This document shows positions 39,737 to 49,700 of a stretch of 64,000 bases of DNA, one piece after another. The stretch comes from Candidatus Latescibacterota bacterium (lineage in GTDB: Bacteria > JAAXHH01). The DNA is taken from NCBI GenBank assembly GCA_022822725.1, contig JAJEAN010000007.1, forward strand, positions 750,382-814,381, given 5' to 3'. The notes below the pieces were generated by a model. The model ran no database searches. It was not told the DNA's origin and saw only the letters and a list, made by a program, of their open reading frames with translations. A program made the translations under genes and the position numbers. How positions within the stretch are numbered: the first letter of the stretch is position 1; each line of letters opens with the position of its first letter.

Positions 39737-40657
39737 TTGGAACGCATTCGAAAGGCGGTCATACCCCTGGCGGGACACGGCGTACGCATGATGCCGGCGA
39801 CCCGCGCCGTGCGCAAGGCGCTCTTTCCCATCGTGGACGTCCGGGGACGGGTATGCCCCGTGCTCCAACTGATCGTAGAGGAAGCGGTCAACGCGGGCAT
39901 CGAGGAAATCGGCCTGGTGATCGCGCCGGAAGACGAGGTCGTGATACGCGCCTACTTCTCGCGGTTGCCCGGTCCATTGAAATCCGCGATCGGGAATCGC
40001 GCGGACTTGCTTGCCGTGGCCGAATTCCCCGGCGAACTCGAGGAGAAGCTGAGTTTCATCACGCAGGATCGGCCCCGGGGGTTCGGCGATGCGGTCCTCC
40101 GCGCGAAGTCCTGGGCCGGCAGTGACCCGGTCCTGGTCATGCTCGGGGATCACCTTTACCTCAGCGGCGAAGACCGGTGCTGCGCGCGTCAGTTGCTGGA
40201 CGCCTTCGTGGAACTGCAGGCGCCGGTCTCGGGCGTGATCCGGAAATCCGTCGACGAAATCAGCCGCTTCGGTACGGTTTCGGGTCGCCCCGTGCCCAGG
40301 TGGCGCGGGCTTTACAAACTCGACACCGTGGTGGAAAAGCCCGGACCGGGACCGGCGCGGGAACGGCTGCGCGTGAAGGGCCTCCCGGCGGACACCTACC
40401 TGTGCTGGTTCGGCCTGCACGCCATGACGCCCGATATCTTCGACTGCCTGGAACGGATGGCAACGGACGGCGCCGCGGAAGGCGGCGAACTGCAGCTGAC
40501 CGGGGCACAGGCCATGCTTTCGACGCAACGGACCTACTTCGCCCTGGAGATGAACGGCGATCACTTCGACACGGGTTCGCCGGAAGGGTTTGTGGAGGCC
40601 GTCGCGGCCTTCGCCGGAGGGGTTCGTGGAGGCCGTCGCAGCCTTCGCCGGTCCTGA
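39737..40657 (+). CDS. Sugar-1-phosphate nucleotidyltransferase (GalU/UTP-glucose-1-P uridylyltransferase-like)
   Basis: RIRKAVIPLAGHGVRMMPATRAVRKALFPIVD; LQLIVEEAVNAGIEEIGLVIAPEDE; FITQDRPRGFGDAVLRAKSWAGSDPVLVMLGDHLY. TTG start at 39737. Confidence 0.85.
   Translation: MERIRKAVIPLAGHGVRMMPATRAVRKALFPIVDVRGRVCPVLQLIVEEAVNAGIEEIGLVIAPEDEVVIRAYFSRLPGPLKSAIGNRADLLAVAEFPGELEEKLSFITQDRPRGFGDAVLRAKSWAGSDPVLVMLGDHLYLSGEDRCCARQLLDAFVELQAPVSGVIRKSVDEISRFGTVSGRPVPRWRGLYKLDTVVEKPGPGPARERLRVKGLPADTYLCWFGLHAMTPDIFDCLERMATDGAAEGGELQLTGAQAMLSTQRTYFALEMNGDHFDTGSPEGFVEAVAAFAGGVRGGRRSLRRS
40586..40653. repeat. 34-bp tandem duplication at the 3' end of the nucleotidyltransferase gene
   Basis: GGGTTTGTGGAGGCCGTCGCGGCCTTCGCCGGAG / GGGTTCGTGGAGGCCGTCGCAGCCTTCGCCGGTC (30/34 identical). 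Confidence 0.92.
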
Positions 40658-40701
40658 TTTCGCCGGCCCGGCCGGCATACACAACAAGCGAAAGGGAAAC
40701 C

Positions 40702-41418
40702 ATGTCTGAACAGCAAGCACCATCGCGGGAAACCCTCGAATCCCTGCTCATTCCGAGTACGGCCACGCTGACCTCCGTACTCACGGAATACGGCCTGTAC
40801 AACACCTTCATGCAGGACGTCGCGCCCCTGGCTCCGGGCATGCGCATGGCCGGGCCCGCGTTTACCCTGCGGTACATACCCGGCCGGGAAGACATCACGC
40901 ACGTGCCCGTGGACAACCTTACGGACATGCAACGCATCGGCATCGAAAGCATCGGACCCGGCGAGGTGCTCGTGATCGACGCGCGGGGCGACACCCGGGC
41001 CGGCGTCATGGGCGACATCCTCGCCACGAGGATTCTGCAGCGCGGCGCCGCGGGGGTGGTGAGCGACGGCGCGTTCCGTGATACGCCCGCCATCGTCGAA
41101 GCAGGGCTTACCGCATACGCGAAGGCCAGGAACGCCCACAACAGCAAGAGCGTGCACTACCCGAGCGATATACAGCGTCCCATCGCCTGCGGCGGCGTCG
41201 CCGTGTTCCCCGGCGACGTCATCGTGGGCGATGCGGAGGGCGTCGTGGTGATCCCGCGCCACCTTGCCGATGAAGTGGCTGCAAAGGCCGTTGCGCAGGA
41301 GGACCGCGAAGTCTTCATCCTGCAGAAGATCCAGCAGGGAGCCAGCATCATCGGCGTTTACCCGCCCGATGAAAATACCCTGGCCGAATACGAGACCTGG
41401 AAGGCGAAAAAGGGCTGA
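40702..41418 (+). CDS. RraA-like protein (RNase E inhibitor RraA/HMG aldolase family)
   Basis: AGPAFTLRYIPGREDITHVPVDNLTDMQRIGIESIGPGEVLVIDARGDTRAGVMGDILATRILQRGAAGVVSDGAFRDTPAI; GVAVFPGDVIVGDAEGVVVIPRHLADEVA. Confidence 0.9.
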   Translation: MSEQQAPSRETLESLLIPSTATLTSVLTEYGLYNTFMQDVAPLAPGMRMAGPAFTLRYIPGREDITHVPVDNLTDMQRIGIESIGPGEVLVIDARGDTRAGVMGDILATRILQRGAAGVVSDGAFRDTPAIVEAGLTAYAKARNAHNSKSVHYPSDIQRPIACGGVAVFPGDVIVGDAEGVVVIPRHLADEVAAKAVAQEDREVFILQKIQQGASIIGVYPPDENTLAEYETWKAKKG

Positions 41419-41422
41419 TTCC

Positions 41423-43693
41423 TCAGTCGGTGGCCAGGTCCGCCATGCGCTGAAAGGCCACTACCGCCAGCAGTCTCTCCTCGGCGTGCAGGGTCCTGTT
41501 CCTGCCTTCCGATTCCAGGTCCGACAGGATCCTGTACGCCAGTTCGACCTCGTCCGTACCCGCTTCCGCGGCCACGTCCCGGGCGACCTCCACGAGCCGA
41601 TTCAGCATCTCACCGGCCCGCTGGCGCTCGAAGGCGCCCATGGCTCGGTCGACGGCCGCCGTGAACCTGTCCCTGGCATCCCTTTCGACTCGCGACCAGC
41701 CGCCCAGTTGCCGGCGGACGGTCCGGAATATCCGCACCGTCGCCCGGTCCTGGTCCATCTCGCCGGACTGGAGCAACCGGTACAGCGGATCCGGCGCGCC
41801 GAGGAGATGCCCCGCCGACATGACCAGCACACCCCGCTGGAGGCTGGTTTCGCTGGTCCGAATGAGGTCCTGCAGCCGTCCCAGGATGCCGGTATTGCCC
41901 ATCCTGGCCAGCGTTTCCAGGGTGGACTGGGCGATCGCGGGGTCCCGCTCATGCTCGAGCAGCGCTTCCAGCCCGGCTTCCGCGCGCCGGTCCCCGATTC
42001 GATCCAGGGCGAGCACGGCGCTTCTCCGGATGCCCGGACGATCATCGTGCAGCAGGGTTACCAGGATGTTGAGGCTGAGCGACGACGGCACCGCGCCCAG
42101 GGCCTCCACTGCCTCTTCGGCGATGTCCGACGACGGGTTGCCCACGCATTCAAGCAGGGGATTCACGGCCTCAGCCGCGCCGATCCTGCTCAAAGACTGT
42201 ACGGCCTCCTTGCGCACGTTGCGGTCGCTGTCCTCCAGCAACGCGATCAGTTCGTCCACGGCCAGGTGACTGCCCGTTTCACCCAGTTCGCGGGCGGCCC
42301 GGGCCCGGACCGAGGGATTGCTCGATTTGCCCATGCGCACCAGGTGCCACAGGGTCGTGATGGGATTTCCCTTGCGCACGCGGTTGATCACGTCCCGGGA
42401 AGAAACCTGCGAATCGGAGGTCACACGGGCGAGCAGGCCCATGTAGGCGATACGAAGCGCACCGTTGGCCAGGAACAGGTACTGCAGACCCGCGAAGGTG
42501 TAGCCGAGGATGGAGACGGCGGGGATAGAGGTACACAGGTCCGCGGCAATGCCGCCCAGTATGGCGCCGCAGGCCGCGCACCCTCGCGATACCGCGGCGA
42601 AGCACCCCAGGAACGCGGAACGGTTGAGTGCCGGGGCTGTCTTGACGATGAGATTGAACCGTGCGGTGCCCCACCCCGCGCTCATGATACCGCCCCAGAC
42701 CTGTACGAGCGGCACCATGATCCAGTAGTTTTCGAGGGTCACGAATCCCCATCCCAGCGGGAACAGGGCCAGTCCCGCCGCGGTGAGCGACATGACCGGC
42801 TTGTACCCGTACTTGTCCGCCAGGTAGCCCCAGAAGGGATTCATGATGATCGTGGCGATGGTCTGAATGGCCGAGTAGATCGCGATCTGGGCGTAGGAGA
42901 CCTCCAGCGTCCGCAGCATGTAGACCGTGAAAAAAGGCGCGGCGATCTGGGCGATGAGGAGCCGCCCCGACACCAGGAACATCAGTCTGCGGAAAGGAAC
43001 GTGCCGGAAGGGCAGGCGAAGCAATTGGTTCGAAGGGACGTGTTCTCCCCGGCTCTTCTGCGGTTCGGGAATGCGGGACCAGGCCCAGACCCCGAAGCCG
43101 GAGAAGACGACGGCCGTGATGAACAGGGTGGTGAAGCCTTCCTGCTCATCTCCCGCGGCGTACGTACTCAGGAAGAACCCCGCGCAGACCGACGTGATCA
43201 GGCCGGCGGACGCCGTCAGGCTGCGCTGGCGGGCGACGAAGCGGCCGCGTATCTCGCCGGGCACCAGATCGGTCAGCCAGGACTGGCGCGCCGGGGAGAC
43301 CAGGGACATGGCCGTCTTTGAAAGGGCGATGCAGCCCATGAGCGCCAGCACCTGGTATCCCTCGAAGAAGAGGAAGGGGATGAAGGCGATGGGCAGCCAG
43401 AGCGACGAACTGACGGCATTGGCGGACAGGCACAGCGTCTTGCGCCGTTGCAGGCGCTCGATCAGCAGCGGCGAGAAGGCCTGAAGCAACTGGCCGATGG
43501 AAATGGACGCGGAGATGAATCCGATCATGGCGCTGGACGCGCCGAGATGCAAAGCGTAACCCGTTGTATAGACGCCCGTGGTAATGGCCGAATGAACCGA
43601 CTCGAGCATACCGTTCACGTTCCACATGCGCATCCCGCGCGCCGTCTGCAGCCGGGTCAGTTTTTTATCCTGTTGCATGATTCGATTTCCCAT
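41423..43693 (-). CDS. MFS transporter fused to C-terminal HEAT-repeat domain
   Basis: 756 aa: about 12-TM MFS-like N-terminus (GFISASISIGQLLQAFSPLLIERLQRRKTL; LVPGEIRGRFVARQRS) followed by HEAT-type repeats (DELIALLEDSDRNVRKEAVQSLSRIGAAEAVNPLLECVGNPSSDIAEEAVEALGAV; DDRPGIRRSAVLALDRIGDRRAEAGLEALLEHERDPAIAQSTLETLARMG). Confidence 0.85.
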   Translation of the reverse strand: MGNRIMQQDKKLTRLQTARGMRMWNVNGMLESVHSAITTGVYTTGYALHLGASSAMIGFISASISIGQLLQAFSPLLIERLQRRKTLCLSANAVSSSLWLPIAFIPFLFFEGYQVLALMGCIALSKTAMSLVSPARQSWLTDLVPGEIRGRFVARQRSLTASAGLITSVCAGFFLSTYAAGDEQEGFTTLFITAVVFSGFGVWAWSRIPEPQKSRGEHVPSNQLLRLPFRHVPFRRLMFLVSGRLLIAQIAAPFFTVYMLRTLEVSYAQIAIYSAIQTIATIIMNPFWGYLADKYGYKPVMSLTAAGLALFPLGWGFVTLENYWIMVPLVQVWGGIMSAGWGTARFNLIVKTAPALNRSAFLGCFAAVSRGCAACGAILGGIAADLCTSIPAVSILGYTFAGLQYLFLANGALRIAYMGLLARVTSDSQVSSRDVINRVRKGNPITTLWHLVRMGKSSNPSVRARAARELGETGSHLAVDELIALLEDSDRNVRKEAVQSLSRIGAAEAVNPLLECVGNPSSDIAEEAVEALGAVPSSLSLNILVTLLHDDRPGIRRSAVLALDRIGDRRAEAGLEALLEHERDPAIAQSTLETLARMGNTGILGRLQDLIRTSETSLQRGVLVMSAGHLLGAPDPLYRLLQSGEMDQDRATVRIFRTVRRQLGGWSRVERDARDRFTAAVDRAMGAFERQRAGEMLNRLVEVARDVAAEAGTDEVELAYRILSDLESEGRNRTLHAEERLLAVVAFQRMADLATD

Positions 43694-45185
43694 TCCGGGC
43701 CAGAATCCAGCTGACCGCCGTGCCGATCCCCAGGTTCACGGCCAGGGCCACGGGACTGATCCACATGAAGCTGACCGGGTCGTTTCCATCGGGCAACATG
43801 CCGAAGAGCGGACCGGAAAAGGCGATCAGCGAGGCGGTGAGGACGCCGCACACCGCGCCCGCAACGACGCCGGCCGGGCGGGCGAAAGGCACGAACAGCG
43901 CGAAGAAGAACAGGGCGAATATGGGCGTCGTCAGCAGGTTCGAGGTCTTGTTGGTCACCGCCGTGATATTGCCGGGTACCAGTTCCATCAGCGAACTCGC
44001 GCCCACGGCAATGGCGCCGATGACGAAGGCGAGTGTTTTCGCTGTCTGCGTCAGTTGTTTCTCGCTCGCAGGCGACTTTCTGAACCGGTCGATGAAATCC
44101 GTTGAAACCACCGCCGTAATCGCGTTGACGCCCGAATCCATGCTCGACATGGCGGCCGCGAACATGGCGGCGACCACGAAACCGGATACGCCCGGCGGCA
44201 GGTAGTAGGCGATGTAGTGGGGGAACACGTGGTCGGCCTGTCCGTCCAGGTCGGCGCCGGCGGGCAGCAGGCCGGGCTGGTCCTGGAAGAAGCCGAGGAG
44301 GGCGAACCCCGCGACCCACAGGGTGATTCCGATGCAGAGTCCCACCAGTTGCTGGACCAGGTAGGACCGCCTGGCCGCGCGGGCGTCGGTGGTCGCCATG
44401 AAACGCTGCACCACGGTCTGGTCGCCCCCGGCCGTGGCGATCGCCCACGTCATGGACGCCAACATGGATCCGAGGACGGTCAGCCGTACGGATGGGTCCA
44501 GGCTGAAGACGGGCTGTGCGTCCCAGTGGGGCTGCCAGGCGCCCGGAATCCAGCCGAACCCGTCGAAATGCAGGGTAACCGTGACGATCACCAGTATGGC
44601 GCCACCGAGCATGAGCAGGGTCTGGAGCGTGTCGGTGATCACGACGGCCCGCAGACCACCCAGCGAGGTATAGATGACCGCGACGAGCCCGGTAACCAGG
44701 GTGATGACGGGGATCCAGTCATCACCCACGCCCAGCATGACGGTCATGGCCTTGGCGGACAGGTAGATCAGCAGGGCCATCCAGACCAGCCGGAGGAGGA
44801 TAAACATCACCGCGCCCAGCAGGCGGATGCCCACGCCGAGTCGGTCCTCCAGCAGTTCATAGGCGCTCGTCACGCGCGTCCGCATGTAAACGGGAATCAG
44901 TCCGTAGCCCACCACCACGAAGATGATCGGAATCGTCAGGTAGTTGAGCATCCAGACGGGTCCCTTGCCGATGGCCTCGCCCGGTATGGAAAGGTAGGAG
45001 ATGGTACTGAGCAGCGTGGCGAACAGCGAGAACCCGATCAGCGTCGGCGGCATGCGGCCCCCGCCGGTGAAATACTCGCTGACGGTGCTTTGCCTGCGGC
45101 TGTAGTAATAACCCAGCGATATCGTCGCGAGGGCGTAACCGATGATGATGGTCCAGTCGACGGGCGTCAGTCCGCCGGGAGTCAT
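43665..45185 (-). CDS. Sodium:solute symporter (SSS family)
   Basis: WTIIIGYALATISLGYYYSRRQSTVSEYFTGGGRMPPTLIGFSLFATLLSTISYLSIPGE; TDTLQTLLMLGGAILVIV; SGFVVAAMFAAAMSSMDSGVNAITAVVSTDFIDRF. Overlaps the MFS-HEAT start by 29 bp. Confidence 0.93.
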   Translation of the reverse strand: MTPGGLTPVDWTIIIGYALATISLGYYYSRRQSTVSEYFTGGGRMPPTLIGFSLFATLLSTISYLSIPGEAIGKGPVWMLNYLTIPIIFVVVGYGLIPVYMRTRVTSAYELLEDRLGVGIRLLGAVMFILLRLVWMALLIYLSAKAMTVMLGVGDDWIPVITLVTGLVAVIYTSLGGLRAVVITDTLQTLLMLGGAILVIVTVTLHFDGFGWIPGAWQPHWDAQPVFSLDPSVRLTVLGSMLASMTWAIATAGGDQTVVQRFMATTDARAARRSYLVQQLVGLCIGITLWVAGFALLGFFQDQPGLLPAGADLDGQADHVFPHYIAYYLPPGVSGFVVAAMFAAAMSSMDSGVNAITAVVSTDFIDRFRKSPASEKQLTQTAKTLAFVIGAIAVGASSLMELVPGNITAVTNKTSNLLTTPIFALFFFALFVPFARPAGVVAGAVCGVLTASLIAFSGPLFGMLPDGNDPVSFMWISPVALAVNLGIGTAVSWILARNGKSNHATG

Positions 45186-45219
45186 GGATCCTCGCTTTCA
45201 ATACGTAGTGTATACATTG

Positions 45220-45283
45220 TATCTACAGGACGATGTGTCTACAGGACGATGTATCTACAGGGCGATGTATCTACAGGACGATG
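45220..45283. repeat. Intergenic tandem repeat, 16 bp x 4, upstream of the symporter
   Basis: TATCTACAGGACGATG / TGTCTACAGGACGATG / TATCTACAGGGCGATG / TATCTACAGGACGATG. Confidence 0.95.
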
Positions 45284-45296
45284 GGCAACACTGCGG

Positions 45297-46712
45297 CTAG
45301 GGCACGGCGGCGACCCGGACAAAATCCGTGTGGCCCGGTCCGGCCGAAGGCGATCCGCCGACGATGACGATGTGGTCTCCCCGGGTGAGGCCGCCGGCCT
45401 GCCGGGCCGCGTCGAGCGACGTGCGGATCATCCCGTCCGTCGTATCGAACTCGTCGCATAGCACCGGTTTGACGCCCCATACCAGGGCGAGACCGCGGAC
45501 GGTCGCCACCTCCGGGCTGACGGCGATGATCGGCACGCTGATCCGGTGTCGTGCAGCCACCCGGGCGGTGTGACCCGACCGCGTGCAGCAGACGATGGCT
45601 TTCGCGCCTGCTTCCAGGGCCAGTACGCAGGACGCATGGCTGATTGCCTCCGAAACGCCGGGATTCCCGCGACGCTCCGGGTATCCACTCGCCGTCCGCT
45701 GAAACAGCCTGGCTTCGGCCTGCTCAGCAATGGACGCCAGCGCGCGCACGGCCTCCACCGGATAGGCGCCGATGGCGCTTTCTTCGGAAAGCATCACCGC
45801 GTCCGATCCATCGAGGACCGCGTTGGCCACGTCGGCGGCCTCCGCCCGCGTAGGGCGCGGACTCTCGACCATGGACCGCAGCATCTGCGTGGCCGTGACG
45901 ACCGGCCGCGCGGCCCGCAGGGCCTTGCCGATGATGTCCTTCTGCACCAGCGGGACATCCTGGTAAGGGATTTCCACGCCAAGGTCTCCCCGGGCGACCA
46001 TGAGCGCGTCCACGGCCGGGAGGATGTCGTCCAGCGCGTCCACGGCTTCCGGTTTCTCGATCTTCGCCATCAGAGGCAGGCTCGACCCCCGGTCGTCCAG
46101 CAGCTTACGTGCGCGCAGCACGTCATCCCGGTTGCGGACAAAGGAAAGCGCGGCCATTTCCACGCCCATATCGAGCCCTTCCAGCAGCAGGTCCCGGTCT
46201 TTTTCGGTGAAAGCGTTGATACCCGTCGCACCGCGCGGTACCGTGATACCCTTGTAATCGGAAAGCGAACCGCCGAGGAGTACCTTGCATCGAATATCGG
46301 GTGGTACCACCGCCTCTATTCGCAGTTCGATCAGGCCGTCGGCAAGCAACAGGCGCTGTCCCCGCCGTACCTCCTTCGGAAGGCCTGCGTAATTCACCGA
46401 CACCCTGGCCTGGTCGCCGGGTACCGGTTCCGAAGTCAGGGTGAAATCATCGCCCACTGCGAGCCTGACGGGACCGAGCTGAAACGTACCGATGCGGATC
46501 TTCGGACCGGGCAGGTCCTGGAGGATCGCGACGGGCTTGCCGAGATCTTCCGCGGCGGACCGGATGCGGTGGACGCTGCGCCTGTGGTCGTCCGGGGCGC
46601 CATGGGAGAAATTCAGACGGAAGACGTCTACGCCTGCCTCGAGTACCTGGCGGAGCATCTCGGGCGAACTGATGGCGGGGCCCACGGTGCAAACGATTTT
46701 GGTACGTCGCAT
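45297..46712 (-). CDS. pyk: Pyruvate kinase
   Basis: RRTKIVCTVGPAISSPEMLRQVLEAGVDVFRLNFSHG; LMVARGDLGVEIPYQDVPLVQKDII; ATQMLRSMVESPRPTRAEAADVANAVLDGSDAVMLSEESAIGAYPVEAV. Confidence 0.97.
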   Translation of the reverse strand: MRRTKIVCTVGPAISSPEMLRQVLEAGVDVFRLNFSHGAPDDHRRSVHRIRSAAEDLGKPVAILQDLPGPKIRIGTFQLGPVRLAVGDDFTLTSEPVPGDQARVSVNYAGLPKEVRRGQRLLLADGLIELRIEAVVPPDIRCKVLLGGSLSDYKGITVPRGATGINAFTEKDRDLLLEGLDMGVEMAALSFVRNRDDVLRARKLLDDRGSSLPLMAKIEKPEAVDALDDILPAVDALMVARGDLGVEIPYQDVPLVQKDIIGKALRAARPVVTATQMLRSMVESPRPTRAEAADVANAVLDGSDAVMLSEESAIGAYPVEAVRALASIAEQAEARLFQRTASGYPERRGNPGVSEAISHASCVLALEAGAKAIVCCTRSGHTARVAARHRISVPIIAVSPEVATVRGLALVWGVKPVLCDEFDTTDGMIRTSLDAARQAGGLTRGDHIVIVGGSPSAGPGHTDFVRVAAVP

Positions 46713-46795
46713 CGGTCCGTCCTTTCACGGGACGGGCGCAGCAGCGAAGGATGGGACGGTCCGCGCCGGGGCTGACCACACCGGACCAACGGGGT

Positions 46796-49700
46796 TTACT
46801 TCAATACGCCGATGCGGGCGACGTGATCGCCGAGTCTGAGTTCGCCGGAGTGGACATCCCCGGGTACGGGTTCGTCGCGCAGAACCGTCGACAGCGTTTC
46901 CGTCCTGATGTAGTCGGCGTGGGTATGTATGGCCTCGGCCAGGTCGCCTTCCGCCTCGTAATAGAGCGTGATTCGGTCGTCCACGTTGAAATCGGCTTCC
47001 TTGCGGAGATTCTGCACGTGGCGGACGAAGTCCCGCATCATTCCCTCCAGCAGCAGATCGCGGGTTATCGTCGTGTCGACGGCGACCGTGCATCCGAAGT
47101 CCGAGGTCACGGACAGTCCGTCCGCGTCTATCCGTTCCACCTCGAGCTCTTCAGGCGACAGATCGACCCGTTCACCATCCACCTCCAGCGTAAGGCCCTC
47201 GCCGCCCGCGACGAAGGCGCCGGCCTCGGCGCCGTCCAATGCCTCGAGCGCATTTCGCACCGCGTTGAGCCGCTTGCCGAATCGGGGACCCCACTTCGAG
47301 AAAACCGGCTTCACCGCGTACCCGCGAAACGCATCGTCGCTGTCGACCAGGTCCAGAGATTTCACATTCAGTTCTTCCAGCACCTGGGAGCGCAGCCGAT
47401 CGATGGTTTTGCCCTGCCGGGCGGTCGCGGGTTTCACCAGTAGCCGGGACGCCGGCTGGCGGACCTTCATCCGGGCTTCGTTGCGCGCGGAGCGGCCCAG
47501 TTCGATCACCAGCATCAGGTCATCCATGTCGTCCATGAGATCCTGGTCGATGAGTTCGCCGGATGCTTCCGGGTACGCGCAGAGATGAACGCTTTCCGGC
47601 GCCGATGCGTCGACGGGAGGGACCAGGCTCCGGTAGAGTTCCTCCGACGAGAAGGGCAGGATGGGCGCAATCAGCCTGCTCATCGTCACCAGCACTTCAT
47701 AGAGCGTCTGGATGGCCGACTGCTTGTCCCTGTCATCGCCGCTCTTCCAGAACCTGCGCCTGCTCCGGCGTACGTACCAGGTGGAAAGCACGTCGATGAA
47801 CCGTTCCGTTTCGCGGACCACGGCCGCCGAATCGAAATGGTCCATCCGGTCGTTGCAAAGACGGATCAGCTGATGAAGCCGCGAGATCACCCACCGGTCG
47901 AGTTCGCTGCGGTCCGTTGCAGGGGCGGATGTGGAAATCGGCGGACAGTCCGGCAGGTTGGCATAGGTCACGAAGAACGCGTAGACGTTCCACAGCCTCA
48001 GCATCTTCCGGGTCACCTCTTCGGCGGGTCCGTAGCCGAAACGGAAGACCATGTTCAGGGGCGCTCCGGCGTACTGCCATCTCATCACGTCGGCGCCCAT
48101 TCGCGCCGTGGCATCCTCCACGGCGATCGCATTGTCGCCGCTCTTGCTGAATGGCTCGCTGTTTTCGTCTCTCATCTCTTCGTAGGTGAGCACGGCCTTG
48201 AACGGCGACCGGTCATAGAGGGTCACCGACATGAACAACTGGGAGTAGAACCAGAGCCGGATCTGCTCCCGCATCTCCGTAATCCAGTCCGCGGGGAACC
48301 AGGATTCCCAGGTGGATTCGGGACCGGTCGCAACAGCCCCGACCTTGTCTCTTTCCGCCTCCGGTCCGCGTTCCGACCGGATCGTGCCTTCGATCGCGCG
48401 GTGTTCCGGCAGGTAATTCAGGGTCGAGAAGGGCACGATCCCGGCATCGAGCCAGCAGTCGCCCACTTCGGTCACCCTGCTGGCGGCCGCGCCACAGCGC
48501 TCGCAGGTGATCTCGATCTCATCGATCCACGGGCGGTGAAGCTCAGGCAGGTTATCGACGAGCGCGGGATCCACAGCCCGCTCACGCAGTTCGGCCGTGC
48601 TGCCCAATACGTTTACATGGCCGCAGCTTTCGCAACAGTAGAAGGGCAGGGGGAGTCCCCAGAAACGGCGGCGCGATATGCACCAGTCCCCCATGTTGTC
48701 CAGCCAGTCCTGCATCAGGAGTCCGCTGTACTCGGGCACCCACCGGACCGTGGAAGCGGCCTGCTTCATGGGCGCCCTGATCTCGTCGGCGGAAATGAAC
48801 CACTCGTCGGCAAGGCGGAAGACCAGGGGGGTCTTGCAACGCCAGCAGTAAGGATAACGGTGCGTATAGTCTTCCCAGCGGAACAGCACGCCCCGGGATT
48901 CCAGCTCCCGCCGGACGCCCTCGGCCGATTCCCGGACATGGGTTTCAGCGAGCGGCCCGATATCGGCCGTGAAATAGCCGTTTTCGTCGATCGGAACGAT
49001 GATGTCCAGTCCCAGTTCCTGTCCGAGCTGGTAATCCTCCGCGCCGCAACCCGGCGCGATATGGACGATCCCCGTGCCTTCCTCGTCCGAGACCATGTCC
49101 CAGGCCACGGTGGTCCGGTTGACCTCCTGCTGCGCGGGGAGATCTTCCAGGGGACCGTGGAACGGCAGTCCGATCAGGTCTTCTCCCTTCACGGTCTCTA
49201 CTACCTCGGCTTCCTGCGGCAGGACGGTCTCGACGAGCGTTTTCATCAGGTAGTACTGTTCGCCGTCCAGGCTCGCTTTCGCGTATTCGGCCTCGGGGTG
49301 CAGCGCCAGGGCCGTATTGGCGGTGAGGGTCCACGGCGTGGTGGTCCAGACCAGGAAATACTCGTCATCGCGTCCCCCGACGCGGCAACGGAAGAAACAG
49401 GAGGGGTCGGTCTGTTCCTGGTAGGAATCCACGAGTTCGTGCTGGCTGAGACTGGTGCCGCAACGCCAGCACCAGGGCATGGACCGGTGACCGCGGTAGA
49501 GCCATTTCCGGTCGTCGCAGGCCTTGAGAAAGTGCCAGATATGTTCGATGTTGTTATCGTCCAGCGTGAAGTAGGACGCCGGATGGCCGTCTTCATGGTA
49601 CCACTGCATCCAGTGGCCCATGCGGATGGACTGCCGCGTGATCCGCTCCGCGTATTCGTCCACCCTCGCGCGGCACGCCCGGGAGAATTCCGCAAGGCCG

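Noticed and set aside
41264-43321. 685-aa plus-strand ORF opposite the MFS-HEAT gene
   Set aside because: Antisense shadow, no family motifs; RraA and MFS-HEAT explain both strands.
45186-45296. REP/BIME-type dispersed palindromic element
   Set aside because: The unit is a direct 16-bp repeat without dyad symmetry and the same sequence does not recur elsewhere in the window.
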